Part shown: positions 36,011 through 45,100 of the stretch, piece after piece
Layout of the letters: each line of letters starts with the position of its first letter
Position numbering within the stretch: the stretch's first letter is position 1
From: Jiangella gansuensis DSM 44835
GTDB lineage: Bacteria > Actinomycetota > Actinomycetes > Jiangellales > Jiangellaceae
Length of the DNA: 64,000 nt
Assembly (NCBI RefSeq): GCF_000515395.1
Contig: NZ_KI911782.1
Coordinates: 1,155,090 to 1,219,089 of the forward strand
Direction of reading: 5' to 3'
Program-made: the position numbers and the translations under genes
Notes under the pieces: generated by a model
Told to the model about the DNA's origin: nothing
Database searches by the model: none
Seen by the model: the letters and a program-made list of their open reading frames with translations, nothing else

Positions 36011-37231
36011 TCACAGCCGCTCGAGGATGATCGCCATGCCCTGGCCGCCGCCGACGCACATGGTCTCCAGTCCGATGCTGGCGTCGCGCTTGTGCAAGCC
36101 GTTGATCAGCGTCGTCATGATGCGTGCGCCGGTGGAGCCGAACGGGTGGCCGAGCGCGATGGCGCCGCCGTGCACGTTGAGCTTGTTCACGTCGATGCCG
36201 AGCTGGCGGGCGCTGGGCAGCACCTGGGCGGCGAACGCCTCGTTGATCTCGACCAGGTCGACGTCGTCGATGGTCATGCCCGCCCGCGCCAGCGCCCGCT
36301 GCGACGCCTCGACCGGGCCGAGCCCCATGATCTCCGGCGAGAGCGCCGACGCCGCGGTGGCCACGATGCGGGCGAGCGGGGTCAGGCCGAGCTCCCGGGC
36401 CCGGGTGTCCGACATGATGACCACCGCAGCGGCGCCGTCGTTGAGCGGCGTGCAGTTGCCGGCTGTGACGGTGCCGGCCGGCCGGAAGACGGGGTCGAGC
36501 CCGGACAGCTTCTCCAGCGTGGTGCCGGGGCGGGGGCTGTCGTCGGTGTCGACGACCTGTCCGTCCGGCCGGGTGATGGGCACGATCTCGCGGGCGAAGA
36601 ACCCGTCCTTGATGGCCTGCTCGGCACGCGACTGCGACAGGACGCCGAACTCGTCCTGGTCGGCGCGGCTGACTCCGCACAACGTGGCGACATTCTCCGC
36701 GGTCTGGCCCATCTGGACGTAGATGTCGGGCAGGTGGCCGTCGGCGCGCGGATCGCTCCAGGTCTCGTTGGTCTCGGCGTATCTGGCGGTGCGGGCCTGA
36801 GCTTCGGCGAACGCGGGGTTCTGCGTCTCGACGGGGTCGACGCCGGCGCCGCCGAAGCCGGCGTAGCGGGACACGCACTCCACGCCGGCGGACACGAAGG
36901 CGTCGCCCTCGCCGGCCTTGATCGCGTGGTACGCCATGCGGGCGGTCTGTACCGACGACGCGCAGAACCGGTTGATCGTGGCCGCTGGGACGGCGTCGAG
37001 CCCGAGTTGGACGGCGATGCGGCGGGCGACGTTGCCGCCGTGCTCGTCGCGGGGCTCGGCGCAGCCGACGTAGATGTCGTCGAGGGTGGCGGGGTCGAGC
37101 GCCGGGACGGAGTCGAGCGCGGCCTGGATGGTGGCGACTGCGAGGTCGTCGGGCCGCACGTCGACCAGCGATCCCTTGAGTGCCCGGCCGATGGGGGAGC
37201 GGGCGGTGGCGACGATGACTGCCTCGGGCAT
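36011..37231 (-). CDS. Acetyl-CoA C-acyltransferase (thiolase)
   Basis: 406 aa. Catalytic Cys90 lies in NRFCASSVQ, the His in HGGAIALGHPFGSTGAR and the second Cys in CVGGGQGMA: a complete thiolase active site. Cleaves 3-ketoacyl-CoA in beta-oxidation or condenses acetyl-CoA units. No other fatty-acid genes are adjacent, so the direction of use is unknown. Start ATG at 37231. Confidence 0.95.
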   Translation of the reverse strand: MPEAVIVATARSPIGRALKGSLVDVRPDDLAVATIQAALDSVPALDPATLDDIYVGCAEPRDEHGGNVARRIAVQLGLDAVPAATINRFCASSVQTARMAYHAIKAGEGDAFVSAGVECVSRYAGFGGAGVDPVETQNPAFAEAQARTARYAETNETWSDPRADGHLPDIYVQMGQTAENVATLCGVSRADQDEFGVLSQSRAEQAIKDGFFAREIVPITRPDGQVVDTDDSPRPGTTLEKLSGLDPVFRPAGTVTAGNCTPLNDGAAAVVIMSDTRARELGLTPLARIVATAASALSPEIMGLGPVEASQRALARAGMTIDDVDLVEINEAFAAQVLPSARQLGIDVNKLNVHGGAIALGHPFGSTGARIMTTLINGLHKRDASIGLETMCVGGGQGMAIILERL

Positions 37232-37286
37232 GGCGGGCTCCTCGGACGGGTTACCGGCTGGTAACTCCAGGCTACACGCCGCCGGC

Positions 37287-38294
37287 CTACATCTGGTGGG
37301 CCTCGGCGGCGTCCGGCAGCGGCCGGCGGCGCCGGTTGCGGACCTGTGCCCAGCGCCCGCGTGGGCCGCGGCTGTGCCCGGCGACGGTGGCGGCCGCGAC
37401 CTCGGTGCCGGCGTGGTCTGCGGCGGCGACCGCGGCGATCGACACCGGCAGCACGCTGTCGCCGCGGACGTGCTCCGGCCGGTCCTCGTCGGCCGCCCAC
37501 AGTCCCAGCGCTCCGACCAGCGACGGAAGCGCGGCCGCGGCGGCGTGTGCGTAGCCGGCCGACGACGGGTGGAACTGGTCCTCGCTGAACAGTTCGCCGG
37601 GGGCGGCCTCGAACTCCGGTCCCAGGATGGAGCCGAGCGACACCGTCCGCCCGCCGGCCTCGATGACGGCGACCGTCTGGGCCGCGGCCAGCTGCCGGCT
37701 CGCGCGCCGGGCCAGCCAGCGCAACGGCGGCCGGATGGGCCGGATGGTCCCGAGGTCGGGGCAGGTGCCCGCCACCACCTCGCAGCCGGCGTCGCGCAGC
37801 CTGCGGACGGCCTCGTCGAGCAGCCGCACGGAGTCGGTGAGCCGGACCTGGTGAGTGATGTCGTTGCCGCCGACGATCATCAGCGCGACATCGGGTGCCG
37901 CGACGAGCGCCTTGTCGATCTGGTCGGCCAGGTCCGTGGTCTGCGCGCCGACCTGGGCGACCGTGGTCAGCGCGACTGGACGGTGCGCGATCTCGGCCAG
38001 TCCGGCGGCCAGCAGCGCACCGGGTGTTTCCTCGGGGGACTCGACGCCGTAGCCGGCGGCCGCGGAGTCGCCGATGACGACGAACGAGATGGGCGGGCCT
38101 TCGCCCGTGCCGTAGATGCCGTCGGGGTCCGGTGGACCACCGAGCGGCCGTCCGGTGATGGTGCGCCGCGCCACCGATGCCTGCAGGCGGAGCAGGCCGT
38201 AGACACTGGCCCCCAGGACGCTGAGCCCACCGCCGCCGTACGCGGCGGCGGTGGCGATACGACGGGCGGTTCGCGCGCTGAGCATGCCGGCCAC
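37287..38294 (-). CDS. SGNH/GDSL-type esterase, membrane-anchored
   Basis: 335 aa. After an N-terminal hydrophobic helix (about 15-40), block I is VVIGDSAAAGYG with nucleophile Ser77, block III is VGGNDITH, and block V is DQFHPSSAGY with Asp and His. Family members are lipases, esterases or deacetylases. Position and anchor suggest action outside the membrane. A basic Arg-rich C-terminus (NRRRRPLPD) is unusual. It precedes the thiolase by about 55 bp and could share a transcript. Confidence 0.88.
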   Translation of the reverse strand: MAGMLSARTARRIATAAAYGGGGLSVLGASVYGLLRLQASVARRTITGRPLGGPPDPDGIYGTGEGPPISFVVIGDSAAAGYGVESPEETPGALLAAGLAEIAHRPVALTTVAQVGAQTTDLADQIDKALVAAPDVALMIVGGNDITHQVRLTDSVRLLDEAVRRLRDAGCEVVAGTCPDLGTIRPIRPPLRWLARRASRQLAAAQTVAVIEAGGRTVSLGSILGPEFEAAPGELFSEDQFHPSSAGYAHAAAAALPSLVGALGLWAADEDRPEHVRGDSVLPVSIAAVAAADHAGTEVAAATVAGHSRGPRGRWAQVRNRRRRPLPDAAEAHQM

Positions 38295-38336
38295 GCACCG
38301 ACTCTAGCGAACGTGCGGCGTCCCCTGCCCGCATCC

Positions 38337-38410
38337 CGTTGATCTTGGAGTAATCGTGGAAACTCCGGGCGATATGTCCGTTTGATGCCGCCAGAACTCC
38401 AAGATCAACG
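38337..38410. repeat. 74-bp palindromic element with perfect 15-bp arms
   Basis: CGTTGATCTTGGAGT (38337-38351) and its exact inverse (38396-38410) enclose 44 bases upstream of the cystathionine beta-synthase gene and after the SGNH gene start. From memory, similar GTTGATCTTGGAG arms occur in other actinobacterial intergenic regions. It leaves only about 33 bases before the downstream GTG, so it may affect that promoter or leader. Confidence 0.65.
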
Positions 38411-38443
38411 AGGTCGGGCGGCGGGAGAGATAAAGTCTGCGAC

Positions 38444-39811
38444 GTGGAGTACTACGAGAACGTCATCGACCTGATCGGCGACACCCCGTTGGTCCGGCTC
38501 GGTTCCGTGGCCGGTCACGTCCCGGCCACCGTGCTGGCGAAGGTCGAGTACCTCAACCCCGGCGGCTCGGTGAAGGACCGCATCGCCACCCGCATGGTCG
38601 ACGACGCCGAGAAGGCCGGCCTCATCGGGCCCGGTGGCACCATCGTCGAACCCACCAGCGGCAACACCGGCGTCGGTCTGGCCCTGGTCGCGCAGCGGCG
38701 CGGCTACCGGTGCGTCTTCGTCTGCCCGGACAAGGTCAGTGAGGACAAGCGCAACGTCCTGCGCGCATACGGCGCCGAGGTGGTCGTCTGCCCGACGGCG
38801 GTCGCCCCGGAGGACCCCGGCTCGTACTACTCCGTCTCCGACCGGCTGGTCCGCGAGATCCCCGGCGCCTGGAAACCCGACCAGTACGCCAACCCGGCCA
38901 ACCCGCGGTCGCACTACGAGACCACCGGCCCGGAGGTCTGGAAGCAGACCGACGGTGCCGTCACGCACTTCGTCGCCGGTATCGGCACCGGCGGCACCAT
39001 CAGCGGTGTCGGCCGCTATCTCAAGGACGTCTCCGGCGGCCGGGTGCGCATCGTCGGCGCCGACCCGGAGGGCTCGGTGTACTCCGGCGGCACCGGCCGG
39101 CCGTACCTGGTCGAGGGGGTCGGCGAGGACTTCTGGCCCAGCACCTACGACACCGGGGTCTGCGACGAGATCATCGCGGTGTCGGACAAGGAGTCCTTCG
39201 AGATGACCCGCCGGCTCGCGCGCGAGGAGGGCCTGCTGGTCGGCGGCTCGTGCGGGCTCGCCGTGGTGGCCGCGATCCGAGCCGCCGAGCAGGCCGGGCC
39301 GGACGACGTCGTCGTCGTGCTGCTGCCCGACGGCGGCCGCGGCTACCTGTCGAAGGTCTTCGACGACGGCTGGATGACGTCGTACGGCTTCCTGCCGCCG
39401 GTCGAGGGCGTGACCGTGGGCGACGTGCTGCGCGGCAAGACCGGCGCGATGCCGGCGCTGGTGCACACCCACCCGGGTGAGACCGTGGCCGACGCCGTGC
39501 ACATCCTGCGTGAGTACGGCGTGTCGCAGATGCCCGTGGTCCGGGCCGAGCCGCCGGTCATGGCCGCGGAGGTCGCCGGCGCCGTGGTAGAGCGCGACCT
39601 CCTACACGCGCTGTTCACCGGCGCCGCCGCACTCAACGACCAGGTCGAGCAGCACATGTCGCAGGCGCTGCCCATGCTCGGCGCCGGTGAGGCGGCCAGT
39701 GCCGCGGTCGAGACGCTGCGCTCGGCCGACGCGCTGCTGGTGGTCGACGACGGCAAGCCGGTGGGTGTGCTCACCCGGACCGACCTGCTGGGCTACGTCG
39801 CCGCGAGCTGA
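38444..39811 (+). CDS. cbs: Cystathionine beta-synthase (PLP domain plus CBS domains)
   Basis: 455 aa. Condenses serine (or O-acetylserine-like donors) with homocysteine in transsulfuration. PLP Lys44 lies in NPGGSVKDR, the substrate loop is PTSGNTG, and the PLP phosphate loop is GIGTGGTISG. The C-terminal third (about 340-455) is a CBS pair (ALVHTHPGETVADAVHILRE... ALLVVDDGKPVGVLTRTDLL), as in mycobacterial Rv1077-type enzymes. GTG start. No cystathionine gamma-lyase gene follows in this window. Confidence 0.93.
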   Translation: MEYYENVIDLIGDTPLVRLGSVAGHVPATVLAKVEYLNPGGSVKDRIATRMVDDAEKAGLIGPGGTIVEPTSGNTGVGLALVAQRRGYRCVFVCPDKVSEDKRNVLRAYGAEVVVCPTAVAPEDPGSYYSVSDRLVREIPGAWKPDQYANPANPRSHYETTGPEVWKQTDGAVTHFVAGIGTGGTISGVGRYLKDVSGGRVRIVGADPEGSVYSGGTGRPYLVEGVGEDFWPSTYDTGVCDEIIAVSDKESFEMTRRLAREEGLLVGGSCGLAVVAAIRAAEQAGPDDVVVVLLPDGGRGYLSKVFDDGWMTSYGFLPPVEGVTVGDVLRGKTGAMPALVHTHPGETVADAVHILREYGVSQMPVVRAEPPVMAAEVAGAVVERDLLHALFTGAAALNDQVEQHMSQALPMLGAGEAASAAVETLRSADALLVVDDGKPVGVLTRTDLLGYVAAS

Positions 39812-39837
39812 CTGCGCTGCTGTGCAGGCGAGAACCG

Positions 39838-40299
39838 TCAACTCTCGTGCAGGACGAGGGCGATGGCGCCGCGGATCTCCATCACGGTGACCGTGGCGCC
39901 GGATTCGAAGGCCGACCGGCCGTCGTAGCTGTGTGCCGTCCAGGTCTCTCCGGCCAGCTTGATGCGCCCGCCGTGGGCGTCGACCCTGTCGATGACGACG
40001 CCGCTCCGGCCGACCAGCGCGGCGGCTCCGAACGCCGACGGGGTCGGCTTGAGCAGCCGACGCTTGGCGATGGGGCGCACGATGCCGAGCAGCGCCACGC
40101 TGACTCCGACGCCGACCAGCAGCTGGACCAGGAATCCCGCGCCGAGCGCGGCGCTGACCGCTCCACTGGCGGCGCCGATGGCCAGCATGAGGAACACGAA
40201 GTCGAGGGTGGTCAGCTCGATGGTGCCGAGCACCAATGCGGTGCCGGCCCAGCCAACCACCCACGCGTGGTCGCTGAGCCAGTCCCACAACGATTGCAT
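39838..40299 (-). CDS. NfeD-family membrane protein
   Basis: 153 aa. Two to three hydrophobic helices (about 12-75) are followed by a soluble OB-fold (about 85-150: GRSGVVIDRVDAHGGRIKLAGETWTAHS). NfeD proteins usually pair with an SPFH (stomatin/flotillin) protein or serine protease in membrane quality control. No SPFH gene lies next to it here, so the partner must be elsewhere. Convergent with cystathionine beta-synthase (26 bp between stops). Confidence 0.88.
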   Translation of the reverse strand: MQSLWDWLSDHAWVVGWAGTALVLGTIELTTLDFVFLMLAIGAASGAVSAALGAGFLVQLLVGVGVSVALLGIVRPIAKRRLLKPTPSAFGAAALVGRSGVVIDRVDAHGGRIKLAGETWTAHSYDGRSAFESGATVTVMEIRGAIALVLHES

Positions 40300-40389
40300 G
40301 GCCGCAGTTTATTGACTGCCGCCACGCCTGTGTCCATTGTCGAAGCGGCCCTTGTGCGCTGAGAATTCTCTGAGAACGCGTGTGAGATC

Positions 40390-41199
40390 ATGACCCGCAT
40401 GGTCCCCGCAGCCCGTCGAGCCGGCCGTCGGGAGCGGGGCAGGCGCCGGGTTCCGGCGCTGCGTGGACGCCGGCCCTGGCGGCTGGCCGGGTTCGTCCTG
40501 GGGGTCGTCGCGTTGGCCGGTGCGGGTTGGGCGATCGTCCCCGACGACGGCGGCTCGGGTGGCGCTGCCGGTGTGGAGCCACCGCCGGCCGTCGTGAAGC
40601 TCGCCGCGTCGCCCCCGGCTTCCTGGTCTGCAGAGTCGACGCTGGCGTCACCTACGCCGACTCCCACCCCGCAGGTGCCGCAGGCCGGTGCGGGCACGTT
40701 CACCATCACCCCCGGGCAGAGCGCACGCGCGGGCGCCGGTCCGGACCTGCGGCGCTACACCGTCGAGGTCGAGGACGGGCTGCCGTTCGACCCGATCGAG
40801 GTGGCCGACACGGTCGACGCCACGCTGGCGGACCCCCGCAGCTGGATCAGCGGCGGACGGCACGCGTTCGAGCGGGTGCCGGCAGGCGGCGACATCAGGA
40901 TCCTGATCGCGTCTCCCGACACCACCGATGCCCTGTGCGCCCCGCTGCGCACCAACGGGGAGGTGTCGTGCCGCAACGGCGACAACGTGGTCCTGAACGC
41001 GATGCGGTGGGCGTTCGGCGTTCCGCACTACGACGGTGACCTCGCCGGCTACCGGCAGTACCTGGTCAACCACGAAGTCGGACACGCGCTGGGCGAAGGT
41101 CATGTGCCGTGCCCCGGCCCGGGCCAGGTGGCGCCGGTCATGCTGCAGCAGACGTACGGGCTGGACGGGTGTCTGCCGAACTCCTGGCCGTATCCCTAG
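40390..41199 (+). CDS. DUF3152 protein, metzincin-like zinc motif
   Basis: 269 aa. Arg-rich cytoplasmic N-terminus, one membrane helix (about 31-52), a Thr/Pro linker (TPTPTPQVPQ), then an extracellular domain. It contains HEVGHALGEGH at 228-238, an exact HExxHxxGxxH metzincin pattern, followed by PVMLQQ, a candidate Met-turn. DUF3152 is of unknown function; the motif suggests a zinc peptidase. Paired Cys residues (CAPLRTNGEVSC and CPGPG...GC) may form disulfides outside the cell. Confidence 0.85.
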   Translation: MTRMVPAARRAGRRERGRRRVPALRGRRPWRLAGFVLGVVALAGAGWAIVPDDGGSGGAAGVEPPPAVVKLAASPPASWSAESTLASPTPTPTPQVPQAGAGTFTITPGQSARAGAGPDLRRYTVEVEDGLPFDPIEVADTVDATLADPRSWISGGRHAFERVPAGGDIRILIASPDTTDALCAPLRTNGEVSCRNGDNVVLNAMRWAFGVPHYDGDLAGYRQYLVNHEVGHALGEGHVPCPGPGQVAPVMLQQTYGLDGCLPNSWPYP

Positions 41200-41290
41200 T
41201 GCGACGTGATCCCTAGGGCGACGCGCGCGTCGCCCGCGGTGCCACGCGCTTCGGGGCGCGGCCATCGCCGCAGGTCAGGTAACCCTTTAC

Positions 41291-41485
41291 CGCCCTTTGC
41301 AATGAGCACCCATACGCACCACGCTGATAGCCCGTCGTGCGGACGGGCTTGCCACGGCGTTGCGCGGCAGGCCACAGCGAGCTGACCGATTCGCAGACCA
41401 GGCGCTTCGGCATCGGAGCGGCGGCCGACGGCCGAGAAGCTGGCGGCGCACAGATGGTGCGTATGGGTGCTCATTGCAAAAGGCG
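41291..41485. mobile_element. 195-bp element with ~31-bp terminal inverted repeats
   Basis: The left end 41291-41321 and right end 41455-41485 are inverse copies with one mismatch; 26 of the innermost bases are perfect (TTTGCAATGAGCACC...). The ends match those of the 777-bp element at 27429-28205, but the interior is unrelated and non-coding. No gene is seen in 41200-41290 or in 41486-41660. Confidence 0.6.
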
Positions 41486-41660
41486 GCGCGACGGACACGC
41501 CGGCAGCGTGCGCGTGACGGGCCGGGTGGGCCGAAGGAGCCAGCGGGTCGCATCGTTGGCCAGCCCGCTGCGGACACTGACGTCGCGCCCGGGCCGGCGG
41601 TGTCGGCGCGAGCGGGAGTGCGCGGGATCTGTCCGACTCGCACTAATTTGATCAGAACCC

Positions 41661-41690
41661 TTGACGCCGCCCGCAGATAGTGACGATAGT
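41661..41690 (+). promoter_or_regulatory. Candidate sigma-70-type promoter of the glycoside operon
   Basis: TTGACG (41661-41666) and GATAGT (41685-41690) with an 18-base spacer. The -10 lies inside the 26-bp site shared with the ROK gene, the expected arrangement for repression. Transcription would run through the pseudogene leader into the gene at 42105. Confidence 0.55.
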
Positions 41691-41703
41691 TTCTTTACTA
41701 AGT
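41678..41703 (+). promoter_or_regulatory. 26-bp operator shared with the ROK repressor gene (site 1)
   Basis: TAGTGACGATAGTTTCTTTA-CTAAGT is exactly the reverse complement of 51549-51574. The AT-rich core AGTTTCTTTACTAA resembles operators of ROK-family repressors. It overlaps the -10 of the operon promoter. Confidence 0.75.
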
Positions 41704-41748
41704 CTTGGACGTGACGTCAGCTGCAGCCGGGCAACCCCGGGAGGGCTC

Positions 41749-42067
41749 ATGTTGGGCAAGCGATCTGCGTCTCCGCTTCTGTTACTGCCGCTGTCGAAGC
41801 CGGCCTTCGTGAGCGTGGCCGGCGACCACACGCACGCGTTCGAGAGGTACCAGCACTCCCCCTGACGAGCGGCCCAGCCACGAGTCTCATTGCGCGCGGC
41901 GGACCGCCGGCAACACCGACGACCTGAGGGGCACGATCCTGCCGATCGCCCTCAGCTCGGCACCACGTACCCGAGCCTGCGGGGGCAGCCTGCCCCCGCC
42001 CGACGATCACGACGGTCCGACCCGTCCCGGGATCGACGCGATGGGTGCCCGCAACCCGTCCGGATGA
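41749..42067 (+). pseudogene. Decayed copy of the PQQ-type dehydrogenase gene
   Basis: Three pieces match the intact gene at 42105 in order. The ribosome site and N-terminus (CCGGGAGG then MLGKRS, 41749) match its first residues. A middle piece (RRTAGNTDDLRG, near 41900) matches [12 protein letters not shown], and a later piece (AMGARNP, near 42045) matches AMGFRNP, ending in a stop at 42067. Intervening sequence is deleted and frames are broken. A strong 9-bp hairpin with a 3-nt loop (41979-41999) also lies here. It now forms the leader of the intact operon. Confidence 0.75.
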
Positions 42068-42104
42068 TCCATTCACGTAGAACCGGCAACCCCGGGAGGA
42101 ACAC

Positions 42105-45100
42105 GTGTTGGGAAAACGATCCGTATCGTTACTCCTGTTCTCGGCCCTGCTGTTGTCAGTCATGATCAGCGCACCGGCCACCGCGCACACGACCGACGTC
42201 CACGAGGACACGAACCAGACGTTCGCGGAGTTGTCCGCTGACGACCAGTTCGAGAAGGTGCTGCTGACTCCCGATGTCCCGGAGCCGATGTCGATGGACA
42301 TCGCCGCTGACGGGCGGGTCTTCATGACCAGCCGCGATGGTGTGATCCGGGTGTATCACCCGGAGACCGAAGAGGTGACCGTAGCGGCTGAGCTGAGCGT
42401 GTTCGACGACCATCCGCTGCCGCCCAACCCTGATTTCGAAGGGTCGAAGAACCAGGAGGGAGGTCTCCTGGGGCTGGCGCTGGATCCGGACTTCGAGGCG
42501 AACGGCTGGGTGTACGTGTATTACACCAGCCGCGACGAGAACAACCATTTCCTGTCGCGGTTCGAGGTCGTCGGCGACGAACTCGACATGGCGTCGGAAA
42601 TCGTCATGCTGAAGGTGCCGTACAACAAGACGCACTGCTGCCACGTGGCGGGCGACCTGGAGTTCGATTCCGCGGGCAACCTGTACCTGAGCACCGGTGA
42701 CGAGTCGCCGCCGGACCTGAACCAGCAGTACTCGCCGCTCGACAGCCGGCCGACGCACTGGTACAACGACGACCGCCGGACGTCGGGCAACACGAATGAC
42801 CTGCGTGGGAAGGTGCTGCGCATCACGCCGCAGCCGGACGGCACGTACACGACTCCAGAAGGCAACCTGTTCACCGGGGACGAGGACGGCGGCGGCAAGG
42901 CGCGGCCGGAGATCTTCGCGATGGGATTCCGCAACCCCTTCCGGATCTCGATCGACCCCGAGACCGATCGGCTGCACATCGGCAACTACGGCCCGGACCG
43001 CCTGGGCGACTGGACCGAGCGCGGACCGTGGGGCTTCGACCAGTTCATGGCGACGTCGGAGGCGGCCAACTTCGGGTATCCGTTCTGTATCGGAAACAAC
43101 TACCCGTATCGGCCGTGGAACTACGAGACGAACGAGCCGATGGGCGATTTCTATGATTGCCAGAACGGCCCGGTCAACGACTCGCCGAACAACACCGGTC
43201 TCGACCAGCTCCCGCCGGTGAAGCCGGCGACCATCTATTACCCCAGGAGTTGGGCGGGGTGGCCGGAAAACTGGGTCGGATGGCCGGCTCAGGAGATCAA
43301 CCCGATTCCGGAGCCGTTCCTGAACATGGGGTCCGGCGCTGGTGGACCGATGTCGGGCCCCGTGTATCGCTACGACGAGACCCTCGAGTCCGACACCAAG
43401 TTCCCCGAGCACTACGACGGACGCTGGTTCCTCCTCGAGTTCCACCGCGGTTACATCAAGACGGCCGAACTCGACGAGAACGAGACCATCACCGCGATCG
43501 ACGATTTCATGCCCGGTCAGACCTGGCGCGGCCTCATGGACGGCGAGTTCGGGCCGGACGGGTCGTTGTACGTGCTCGAGGGCGGTGCCTTCGGGGCCAG
43601 CCCGAACGCGGGCCTCTACCGGGTCGACTACGTCAACGATGACCAGCCGCCGCTCGGCGAATGCGTGAGCGACGACTTCGCCGGGACCGAACTCGACCGT
43701 GAGAGGTGGTCGACGATCGTTCGCGAGAACCCGGAGGGTTACCGGCAGGTCGACGGCGCCCTCGAGATCGACATGCTCCAGGGCGACATGATCAGCAATC
43801 ACCTGAGCGGCAACATCAACACCGAGGCTCAGAACCTGATCATGACTCCGGTCCCCGACGGTCGGTGGGTGGCCGAGGTGACGCTCGAGCTGCCGCCGAA
43901 TCCGGTCAGCCACGATCAAGCCGGGTTCATCATCTACAGCGATGACCAGAACTTCACCAAGGCGGCGTTCTTCCCGGCGTATGCCGGCCAGGTCGATGGC
44001 CGGTTCGAGTACCTGTTCCACCAGAACGGGGAGATCCGCTATCAGAGTGGCGTCGACAACCCCACCATCACGAATGCGCCATCGACGATCCACCTCCGGC
44101 TCACCAGTAACGGTGAGGACGTGTCCGCCGCGTACTCGCGCGACGGCGCGACCTGGGTCAATGTCGGGAGAGCAGCCCCGATCTCGCAGTACGAGAACCC
44201 GCAGTTCGGCTTCTTCGCCGCACATGGCCCGAACGCGATCGAGACGCCGCTGACGGCGACGTTCAGCGACTTCTCGCTGTGCCTCCCGGAAGACCCGGTG
44301 TGCGCCGAACAGCCGGTCGACGAGGGCTACCGGGCGTTGTGGGACGGGTCCACGCTGACCGGCTGGAACCAGGCCGGGCCGGGTGGGTTCGCGATTGTCC
44401 CGGACGGGGACCGCGAGGGTACGTGTGCCCTGGAGTCGATCGGTGATCCAGCCGGGCTGGGGATGCTCTGGCACGAGGAGGAGTTCGAGTCGTATCGGCT
44501 GCACGTCGACTTCAAGGCCGTGGCCGAGGACGACAACTCCGGCGTGTTCTTCGGCTTCCCCGACCCCGGTGACGACCCGTGGGTGGGAGTGCGCCAGGGC
44601 TACGAGATCCAGATCGACGACACCGGTGGCTCTCCCGGGGCCGCGGACCGCTCCAAGACCGGGTCGATCTACACGTTCCAGGGCCCGACCTCGTTCCCGG
44701 CCGTCGTCGGCGAGTGGAACGAGATGGAGATCGAGGTCGACGACCCGATGGTGCGGGTGTGGATCAACGACGTGCTGGTGAACGAGTACGAGAACCCGGA
44801 AGGTTCGGGACGTGACCTGGCCTCCGGATTCATCGGCCTGCAGAACAACCGGGTGTCGGACAACGTGTTCTTCCGCGACATCTGGGTCCAGGAGCTGGGC
44901 GGGTGCCCGGAGCCGCAGACACCGCCCGCGGGCTACGTGCCGCTGTACGACGGCGCGACGCTCGACGGATGGACGCAGGCGGGCCCCGGTGGCTTCGCGG
45001 TCGACGAGTGCGGGCTGCTCCAGCCGCACGGCGGCATGGGCCTGCTCTGGTACGACCAGCAGACGTTCAGCGACTACACCATGCGCGTCGACTTCCGGGT

